Of a stretch of 64,000 bases of DNA, positions 58,771-64,000 are shown in pieces. Both the position numbers and the translations under genes were made by a program. Numbering within the stretch: position 1 is the first letter of the stretch; every line of letters begins with the position of its first letter. The stretch comes from Paraburkholderia tropica. Its GTDB lineage: Bacteria; Pseudomonadota; Gammaproteobacteria; Burkholderiales; Burkholderiaceae. The stretch spans positions 62,001 through 126,000 of the forward strand of contig NZ_FNZM01000023.1 of assembly GCF_900109265.1 (NCBI RefSeq). The letters are read 5' to 3'. The notes under the pieces are model-generated. The model had not been told where the DNA came from and did no database searches. It worked only from the letters and a program-made list of their open reading frames with translations.

Positions 58771-58869
58771 ATGCAGCGACAGATCGTCATCGCAACAGTG
58801 ACGGCATCGCTTCTCGCCGCCGCGTTCATATGCGCGCTGTCTTCGTACACCGCGCCCACTCTTTTCTAG
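58771..58869 (+). CDS. 32-residue membrane peptide
   Basis: AGGAGC lies just upstream of ATG 58771. The product, MQRQIVIATVTASLLAAAFI followed by CALSSYTAPTLF, is a single hydrophobic helix. Possibly a small membrane protein; coding is supported by the ribosome binding site only. Confidence 0.4.
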   Translation: MQRQIVIATVTASLLAAAFICALSSYTAPTLF

Positions 58870-58909
58870 CGCCCCTGCGGCCCTGGGTCGCCCCTTTCAG
58901 GAAGTGATC

Positions 58910-59266
58910 ATGACCTATTCGAGTAACGACTTTTCGGACGATATCGGCCGGTGCCTCATCGACACCGATGTAGTCGAAGCGGCGGTGTTCTCCGACGCTG
59001 ATATCGGCGCGCAGGCCGACCTTGCCATTGCCGGAATCATCGGCGCAAGCCACGCCGCGCGCGCTGCGCGCTTCATCTCGGCGGTTCTCGCGTCTCCGTC
59101 CGCTCGGGACGACAAAACGCTCGCTAACGCCCTGCGCCTTGCGGATGCGATCGCGAGTCAGTGCAGGTTGGTGCTTCCGTCGACGTGCGAGGCCTTCACT
59201 GACTTCGTGAGAGGTCTGCCCGGTGGACGGGAGTGGTCGAAACATGTCGTGTTGCAGCCGGTGTAG
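58910..59266 (+). CDS. Hypothetical soluble protein
   Basis: A 118-residue protein beginning MTYSSNDFSDDIGRCLIDTD, Ala-rich and helical. AGGAAG lies 7 bases before ATG 58910, which I prefer to GTG 58904. No family recognised. The GntR-type gene follows immediately. Confidence 0.55.
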   Translation: MTYSSNDFSDDIGRCLIDTDVVEAAVFSDADIGAQADLAIAGIIGASHAARAARFISAVLASPSARDDKTLANALRLADAIASQCRLVLPSTCEAFTDFVRGLPGGREWSKHVVLQPV

Positions 59267-59276
59267 GATGCACGGC

Positions 59277-59600
59277 ATGACGCACTCGCCAACCGCCTCG
59301 CGCGCTCGCCCGTGTACCGGCAGCACGCTTCGCATGTCCGATCCGCAACGCGGGCGGCCGGACTTCGCCCGGATTCGGGGGAAGGTCTACCTGGCCATCG
59401 CTGACCAGATCGAGCACGCGATCGTCGCCGGAATCTTTCGTGCGGGGGACCTGCTCCCCACGCAACGCGACGTGGCAGACGATCTCGGCTTCCACGTCAA
59501 CACCATTAATGCGGCGTTTCGCGAAGCGGCGCGCCGCGGCCTCATTGAGAGCCGCACGCGCCGAGGCTCAGTCGTCTCGACGATGGGGCATTCAGGTTGA
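59277..59600 (+). CDS. GntR-type winged-helix regulator, DNA-binding domain only
   Basis: A 107-residue protein. The GntR winged-helix domain is clear: KVYLAIADQIEHAIVAGIFR, DLLPTQRDVADDLGFHVNTI and AAFREAARRGLIESRTRRGS. There is no effector domain, as in YtrA-like or truncated GntR proteins. The start is uncertain (ATG 59277 or 59334). It is the only obvious transcription regulator in the backbone part and a candidate for controlling the shared promoter module, though nothing proves it. Confidence 0.75.
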   Translation: MTHSPTASRARPCTGSTLRMSDPQRGRPDFARIRGKVYLAIADQIEHAIVAGIFRAGDLLPTQRDVADDLGFHVNTINAAFREAARRGLIESRTRRGSVVSTMGHSG

Positions 59601-59615
59601 TTTCCGTTCATCGAG

Positions 59616-59652
59616 AAGCCCGCGCCACCCTACGGTTGGCGCGGGTTTTTTT
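59616..59652 (+). terminator. Intrinsic terminator
   Basis: CCCGCGCCA, loop CCCTACGGT, TGGCGCGGG followed by seven T's. Confidence 0.85.
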
Positions 59653-59739
59653 CGTCTGTGCTCAAATTCGGCAGAAAGCTATACAAAAACCATAACCTTT
59701 TGCCCGCACGGCCGTGCCGAAGAGCCCCACAATGTCGGA

Positions 59740-60102
59740 ATGAGATCAGACCAAGTTCACCGGGCGCGCGCTTTCGCGGCATGGATCGTTAACCTGGCCG
59801 CGCTGTCGGCCGGACTCGCCGTTCTGTGGAAAGGGATACTGTTCCTGCGCGGCGATGCGTCCTCCTGGCTCGTTCTGGCGCTGAACCGCCACGGCAACAT
59901 GCGACTGGCTGCGTCGCTCGGCGATCCGGACTCGAGCCTGCTGGGCGTCTTTCTTCACTACGCTTATGGGATGTGCGGCTACGTGTTGGCGACGAGTTGT
60001 GTTCTGCTGGCGGGCATGGCGGGAGCACGCATCGCCCTGGTCGGCTACACCCAGTTTCGTCGGGAACTCCAACTAAAGTGGAGAGAGCGCAAGCCGTTAT
60101 AG
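59740..60102 (+). CDS. Membrane protein with three hydrophobic helices
   Basis: A 120-residue protein: IVNLAALSAGLAVLWKGILF, a middle segment, and YGMCGYVLATSCVLLAGMAG, with a basic C-terminus (RRELQLKWRERKPL). No family recognised. Confidence 0.5.
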   Translation: MRSDQVHRARAFAAWIVNLAALSAGLAVLWKGILFLRGDASSWLVLALNRHGNMRLAASLGDPDSSLLGVFLHYAYGMCGYVLATSCVLLAGMAGARIALVGYTQFRRELQLKWRERKPL

Positions 60103-60233
60103 AAAGACTCAGGCCCAGACCGGTAGCCGCGCAGCTCATCGTGCGCCGTGTCCCATCGTATGCGATCGCCTCTGAATGCACGAAATTTCGGGGCGACGAA
60201 ACGATTTGATCCACAAACCAGGACGAATACCAA

Positions 60234-60419
60234 ATGAACGGCTGGATGACTCTATTAATCGACCTAATTGTTGCGCTGCCATTGACGTTCATCGATATCT
60301 ATTTTGAGCGTACTGGAAACAGCGGCGGCATGCAGATCATCACGATCGTAGGATTTGTGGTCGTGGCGATTAATGCCTTGCTCATTGCTTCACTTTACTT
60401 CCGGCGTTGCGACGACTAA
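60234..60419 (+). CDS. Small two-helix membrane protein
   Basis: A 61-residue protein, MNGWMTLLIDLIVALPLTFI, then MQIITIVGFVVVAINALLIA. No clear ribosome binding site. Base composition is lower in GC than the backbone. Confidence 0.45.
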   Translation: MNGWMTLLIDLIVALPLTFIDIYFERTGNSGGMQIITIVGFVVVAINALLIASLYFRRCDD

Positions 60420-60437
60420 GTGAAACGGAAACTCATC

Positions 60438-60704
60438 ATGTACAACGAACAGACGTTTGAAGGTGGCGTGCAGGCTCGGACGGTTGCCGGTGGCATCGTC
60501 CAGCATCCGGTAGTGGTAACGCTCGACGGCGTCGCCACGGAATTGACGCTCTCTGACGCGGTGAAGCTGCGCGATGGCCTCGTTGCATCCATCGCCGCCA
60601 CGGAAGCCGCTGAAAGCGCCGTCCTTGCGCGCAACGGGCATCACTTCATAATCGGCAAGACGATGCACGGCATGTCTGCGGTGCCGTCGAAGCTGCCCGC
60701 GTAA
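60438..60704 (+). CDS. Hypothetical protein (88 residues)
   Basis: Begins MYNEQTFEGGVQARTVAGGI, with the later part VVVTLDGVATELTLSDAVKL. GGAAA lies 8 bases before ATG 60438; GTG 60420 is possible. No family recognised. Confidence 0.5.
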   Translation: MYNEQTFEGGVQARTVAGGIVQHPVVVTLDGVATELTLSDAVKLRDGLVASIAATEAAESAVLARNGHHFIIGKTMHGMSAVPSKLPA

Positions 60705-60735
60705 CAAGACCGGAAAATCGCGCGCGCGGCATACA

Positions 60736-60807
60736 CGTACAATTATCTGTACACGTCCATCCAAGCATGATAGAGTTGTACCTGTATCGGTACAGGTCAA
60801 TCACAAA
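60736..60807 (+). promoter_or_regulatory. Probable YefM operator/promoter with TGTACA-like repeats
   Basis: Upstream of the antitoxin gene lie ACGTACA, CTGTACACG and ACCTGTA-TCGG-TACAGGT. YefM-type antitoxins bind palindromes with TGTACA cores, so this is a fitting autoregulation site. AAGGAGG follows as the ribosome binding site. Confidence 0.6.
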
Positions 60808-60816
60808 GGAGGACAT

Positions 60817-61077
60817 ATGCGTACCATCCCGTTCACCGACGCTCGCGCCAATCTGAAGCGCGTCATCGACCAGGTTGTTGATGACGTGGACGTGACCCTC
60901 ATTACCCGCCGTGACGCACCGAATGCGGTTGTCATGTCCCAAGAGCATTACGATAGCTTGATGGAAACGGTCCATCTTCTGCGTTCCCCGGCAAACGTAG
61001 CCCATCTTGAGCGCTCCATTGCGCAGGCACGCGCGGGTAAAGTAAAACCCCGCGCGCTGGTTGACGACGCCGAATGA
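60817..61077 (+). CDS. yefM: Type II antitoxin, Phd/YefM family
   Basis: An 86-residue antitoxin: MRTIPFTDARANLKRVIDQV, TLITRRDAPNAVVMSQEHYD, SLMETVHLLRSPANVAHLER are typical of YefM. It binds and neutralises the YoeB toxin and represses its own operon. AAGGAGG upstream. The stop overlaps the toxin ATG. Confidence 0.9.
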   Translation: MRTIPFTDARANLKRVIDQVVDDVDVTLITRRDAPNAVVMSQEHYDSLMETVHLLRSPANVAHLERSIAQARAGKVKPRALVDDAE

Positions 61078-61340
61078 GCGGCGCTTTGAACATCATGTGG
61101 ACTGCCGAGGCTTGGGACGATTACGTCTACTGGCAGGGGCAAGACAAAAAGACGTTGAGGCGCATCAATCAACTCATCAAGGACGTGCAGCGCTCGCCCT
61201 TCGAAGGAATCGGCAAGCCCGAGCCGCTGAAGGAAAACCTGACTGGTTTTTGGTCGCGTCGTATTGATGAAACGAATCGTTTGGTCTACGAAGTAGCAAA
61301 CACGCAAATCAATATCGTTTCGTGCCGCTACCACTACTGA
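61074..61340 (+). CDS. yoeB: Type II toxin YoeB, mRNA endonuclease
   Basis: An 88-residue RelE-superfamily toxin: WTAEAWDDYVYWQGQDKKTL, RINQLIKDVQRSPFEGIGKP, ENLTGFWSRRIDETNRLVYE and the C-terminal CRYHY containing the catalytic His-Tyr pair. YoeB cleaves mRNA at the ribosome. It gives post-segregational stability to the plasmid. Confidence 0.92.
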   Translation: MSGALNIMWTAEAWDDYVYWQGQDKKTLRRINQLIKDVQRSPFEGIGKPEPLKENLTGFWSRRIDETNRLVYEVANTQINIVSCRYHY

Positions 61341-61366
61341 CGGTCAACAGCACGGAAAATAGGACG

Positions 61367-61615
61367 ATGCGCTTCATCCCTACGGTCTATTCTTCATCTG
61401 GCGGCTCGTTACCTCGGACCGAAGAGCGGGCGAAAGCCGATTTCATTCGCCAGCATGTGAGGCACGGTTGGACGGAATGCGACGCGACGGCGCGTTATGA
61501 GTTGTGGGTCGCACGAGCCATCGACACGAATCCCGATCTTGACGACCACTCGTACCACGAGCTGGCCGCCAAAGCTATAACGGGCGCCCGCAACTCGTCG
61601 CGAGCGCAGGACTAG
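61367..61615 (+). CDS. Hypothetical protein (82 residues)
   Basis: Begins MRFIPTVYSSSGGSLPRTEE. Has a short helical part (DFIRQHVRHGWTECDATARY). AGGA lies upstream of ATG 61367. Its stop lies right at a GGAAAATTCG junction motif. No family recognised. Confidence 0.5.
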   Translation: MRFIPTVYSSSGGSLPRTEERAKADFIRQHVRHGWTECDATARYELWVARAIDTNPDLDDHSYHELAAKAITGARNSSRAQD

Positions 61616-61648
61616 GAAAATTCGCCGCCACGCGCGGCACTGGAAAAC

Positions 61649-62251
61649 ATGGCAGGAAATATGACCCGGCGAGAGCGCGAACAGGCCATTCGGGATTTCG
61701 CGACTCTCTTCAATGTCCACTGGTATCGCGACTTCCCGGTGGCATTCGTCGTGAAAGAAGTGGGCCGCCGAGCGGAGTGGACGACGCACATTGGGATCTG
61801 TGTGCGTACATCAGCCGACCTGATGGGATACTTCACTCACTTCGAGGAGGGAAAGGTGGACGCGGTCATCAGGGACGCGTTCGGCCGCGCGATCGCGAAT
61901 ATCGAGTGGGAGTGGTTTCAACCCTTCCGGGCGGAGTTCAACGAACTAAAAAAGCTGCGAGAATTCTCATCGGCTGTACCCTTTTCGGTGCTCGTCACAT
62001 ACTCGAGGAACGACCATCACGAGGAGAACATTGCGCGCATACGAAAGGAATGGCGCGGGTCTGATCAGCCCTTGTTGCTGTTTCTTGTGCGATTTGACCT
62101 TGAGGAAGGGGCGCGAAGGTTCGGTTACCTGGAGACCTACATGGTCAGGGACGGAGTGGAGCGGTTGATCCGCTCGCAGCCAGCGCTGCCTTGGGAGGCA
62201 GATGGGAAACGCTGGATGCTGCAACCTCAACATGCGGATGAGATCAATTAA
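61649..62251 (+). CDS. Hypothetical protein (200 residues)
   Basis: A soluble protein beginning MAGNMTRREREQAIRDFATL, with aromatic-rich segments (FNVHWYRDFPVAFVVKEVGR, ANIEWEWFQPFRAEF) and a C-terminal domain with FLVRFDLEEGARRFGYLETY. ATG 61661 is an alternative start. No family recognised. Confidence 0.6.
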   Translation: MAGNMTRREREQAIRDFATLFNVHWYRDFPVAFVVKEVGRRAEWTTHIGICVRTSADLMGYFTHFEEGKVDAVIRDAFGRAIANIEWEWFQPFRAEFNELKKLREFSSAVPFSVLVTYSRNDHHEENIARIRKEWRGSDQPLLLFLVRFDLEEGARRFGYLETYMVRDGVERLIRSQPALPWEADGKRWMLQPQHADEIN

Positions 62252-62392
62252 ACCCCGATACCCATAAGAGCGTTGGACATACCACAGGGCGGACCTTTCA
62301 TAAACAGGTAGGGAAATTCGTCGCCACGCGCGGCCTTACAAAATTCACTGCCGCGAGCGGCGCTGGAACACTATTTCAGTCGGGGAGCGAAG

Positions 62393-62827
62393 TTGAACGT
62401 CAACGTAAAACTGAGTGTGCTTTGCTTGATCGCGGTGGTTGCTGCCGCCAGAGCAGAAGATCAGGGAACAGTCGCAGACCGTACAACGGAGATCACTGAC
62501 CCTGTAAGGATTGGCAAAATCCTGCACGCGATCCCTGCTATCCAAGGTTCGCTGGCCGATCGACTTACTGCTGCGCGCTTAATACCGACTCAACTAAACG
62601 TCACCAAGCTAACCCACGAAGACGTCGCTGACTGGACGCCTCGACTTCACTTGAAGGCTGGTGATACGGCCATCCGAATTTTTACGCGCGGATCAATAGA
62701 CGGACGAGTGAAGGTTGCCGGTTGCGAGCTTTGGGATAGCCCATCAATATTGCGGCATGGTGCAACCTACTTCCCAGACGATAGGACCAGCAATTGGCTG
62801 TTGACCGGCCAGTGCATCGCGCCGTGA
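62393..62827 (+). CDS. Exported hypothetical protein
   Basis: A 144-residue protein with a signal peptide (NVNVKLSVLCLIAVVAAARA). TTG 62393 follows GGGAGCGAAG closely. The mature part ends in WLLTGQCIAP and has one Cys pair. Function unknown. Confidence 0.55.
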   Translation: MNVNVKLSVLCLIAVVAAARAEDQGTVADRTTEITDPVRIGKILHAIPAIQGSLADRLTAARLIPTQLNVTKLTHEDVADWTPRLHLKAGDTAIRIFTRGSIDGRVKVAGCELWDSPSILRHGATYFPDDRTSNWLLTGQCIAP

Positions 62828-62860
62828 CGCAACGGAAAATTGGCCCACGAGGTTCTGATC

Positions 62861-63316
62861 ATGACGACCGGCAAGAAACCACTGTTCGAACTCTCAGCTC
62901 GTGAGCTAGATGAAGAGCTATCAGCGATGTTCGCGCCATTCAGGGGGAGTCATCCTATCCGCTGCGAAGTCGGCTCTGCGTTGATGGCGGCCGAGGCGGC
63001 AACTCAACGCATCTGCCTGCGAGTAGTCGGCCCCCAGGTGGATGCCAGTTCTGGTCGTGAAAGTGACGTTACGCTCGAAAGGCTGTTCACCGACTTTGAG
63101 GCGCTTAACGGTTACATGCTTCAGGGGACTCCGTCCCGAATCGATATGGTGCTGTGGGATGCGGCTGGATACATCAATGGGTGGTTTCTCGATGATCGTG
63201 GGAGAGCGGATGTTCAACGGGAATCTTGTCCGGAGGCTGTCGCTGCCCTTGCGTCGATGGTCCTGCGCGACGTGCCGGGAGCGGAACCCGCTGTCTGCCG
63301 CTGCAAACGGCCATAG
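62861..63316 (+). CDS. Hypothetical protein (151 residues)
   Basis: Begins MTTGKKPLFELSARELDEEL and includes TPSRIDMVLWDAAGYINGWF. No family recognised. ATG 62861 is chosen over an alternative start at 62840; neither has a strong ribosome binding site. Confidence 0.5.
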   Translation: MTTGKKPLFELSARELDEELSAMFAPFRGSHPIRCEVGSALMAAEAATQRICLRVVGPQVDASSGRESDVTLERLFTDFEALNGYMLQGTPSRIDMVLWDAAGYINGWFLDDRGRADVQRESCPEAVAALASMVLRDVPGAEPAVCRCKRP

Positions 63317-63340
63317 CCAGGTGTTCCCGCAGGCGCGGTT

Positions 63341-63442
63341 GTGGTGGCGAACGGTTGGGCTACTTTTTACCGTGACGGCAAGGGGGTGTGGAGCTGTAAT
63401 GCCGTCTACGCTGCGGCGAACTTCAACGTGCAACCCGCATAG
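63341..63442 (+). pseudogene. Possible gene remnant or very small ORF
   Basis: A GTG-started frame of 33 codons, VVANGWATFYRDGKGVWSCN and on to NFNVQPA, with plausible protein composition but no ribosome binding site. The frame is also open a little upstream. It could be the C-terminal remnant of a lost gene. Confidence 0.25.
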
Positions 63443-63454
63443 AAGAATCAATAC

Positions 63455-63661
63455 ATGTCGAACGTCATTCCGCTTCGGACAGAAGACGAAGCAAGCGAAC
63501 TCGAACGCCGGTTGGCCACACGCTTCGGCATCAAGACGGCGCAGCTGCACGCGGCGATCAAGCCGCTGTTCTTGCTGATGCACGACCACGATATCGGTAA
63601 TGTGTCTATCAGCCGCGACGGCACCAAGGCGGTTGTTACGGTTGATGGCGAGTCTCTTTAA
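63455..63661 (+). CDS. Hypothetical protein (68 residues)
   Basis: Begins MSNVIPLRTEDEASELERRL and ends in SISRDGTKAVVTVDGESL. AGAAGAA lies upstream of the ATG. No family recognised. Confidence 0.5.
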   Translation: MSNVIPLRTEDEASELERRLATRFGIKTAQLHAAIKPLFLLMHDHDIGNVSISRDGTKAVVTVDGESL

Positions 63662-63686
63662 GCACGGCAGCCCGAGGCACAGAGTT

Positions 63687-64000
63687 ATGGATAACGAAAC
63701 CCGCGCAAAGATCGGTTCGGTGGCAGGTCAGCTCGTTCAGCAAGCAATGGAGTTGGGACTTACCTGGGATGAGGCTGTCGCCGCATTCGGTCTTGCCGCA
63801 AAGGCCGCGGCGCAAGCCGCAGAGAGTTCGGGCGGCAAAGCCAACGAAGATTGCGTCGCGATTGCTCGCCAGAGGTTGGACGACGCTTTCGCTTTAGATG
63901 TCCGTGTGATCGTGACAATAGCGGAGTCGGAGCCTGCGAGGGGCGACGTGCAAGACAATCCCTTGCTTGCGACCGCCCGCCGTCGACACGGTGGCAGGCT
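63687..64000 (+). CDS. Hypothetical protein, cut by the right edge
   Basis: An open frame from ATG 63687 runs off the right end without a stop (104 codons). It begins MDNETRAKIGSVAGQLVQQA, is Ala-rich and helical, and shows TWDEAVAAFGLAAKAAAQAA. It starts 25 bases after the preceding gene. No family recognised. Confidence 0.5.
   Translation, partial: MDNETRAKIGSVAGQLVQQAMELGLTWDEAVAAFGLAAKAAAQAAESSGGKANEDCVAIARQRLDDAFALDVRVIVTIAESEPARGDVQDNPLLATARRRHGGR

Overview
The window is high-GC backbone sequence of a large plasmid or plasmid-like integrative element, most probably from Burkholderiaceae (Burkholderia, Paraburkholderia or a relative). The evidence is a complete PRTRC cassette (ParB-related, ThiF-related), DUF1173 and DUF3717 proteins, a VirB-like type IV secretion block with a TraD-type coupling protein, and codon use rich in G/C third positions. 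There is no rRNA, tRNA, recognisable insertion sequence or CRISPR array. No replication initiator gene was recognised.

Layout. 1-2151: minus-strand genes of unknown role, including one cut by the left edge. 2152-2664: non-coding, holding a 20-bp palindromic repeat, an inverted repeat that carries two DnaA boxes, and the first copy of a shared promoter module. 2665-9976: a small membrane peptide, an N6-methylase-like protein and the PRTRC cassette (ParB, E, C, F, B, A, ThiF). 10661-20306: a clearly AT-richer, imported biosynthetic gene cluster. 20709-31081: backbone genes of mostly unknown role, with a MoxR-type ATPase and a large methylase-helicase fusion. 31495-33613: a possible DUF3150-type protein and a metallopeptidase/VWA-like partner of the MoxR ATPase. 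33914-44600: conjugation genes (VirB11, B2, B3, B4, B5, B6, a degenerate TraI_2 protein, TraD and a DUF4400-like protein). 44857-50689: a possible ICE-type regulator, a UvrD-like helicase, a bactofilin and a membrane-anchored partner. 51334-58124: a putative recombination-directionality-type protein, a NADAR glycosidase and a Mre11/Rad50-like pair. 58199-64000: many small genes, a GntR-type regulator and a YefM/YoeB toxin-antitoxin pair.

The most interesting unit is the imported cluster. A divergent promoter drives two arms. The left arm is methyltransferase, PhyH dioxygenase, FolB-like aldolase, a DfrA-type dihydrofolate reductase and a two-gene ABC exporter. The right arm is an unknown protein, a PurN-like formyltransferase, an N-formylglutamate-amidohydrolase-like protein, an acyl-AMP ligase, a 43-residue peptide, a thioesterase with Cys in place of Ser, and a free carrier protein. 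A trimethoprim-insensitive-type reductase beside an exporter and a carrier-protein assembly line suggests a small molecule that attacks folate metabolism, with self-resistance built in. This is inference; I do not recognise the product.

The second notable discovery is regulatory. Six intergenic regions share one promoter/leader module with fixed spacing: RAAAGC, 48-49 nt, a -10-like hexamer, 12-13 nt, then CGCGYYNNYGRCGCATCGAC. It stands in front of the PRTRC operon and five other backbone operons, so much of the backbone appears to form one regulon. Several of the leaders also carry GC-rich hairpins with competing partners just before the ribosome binding site.
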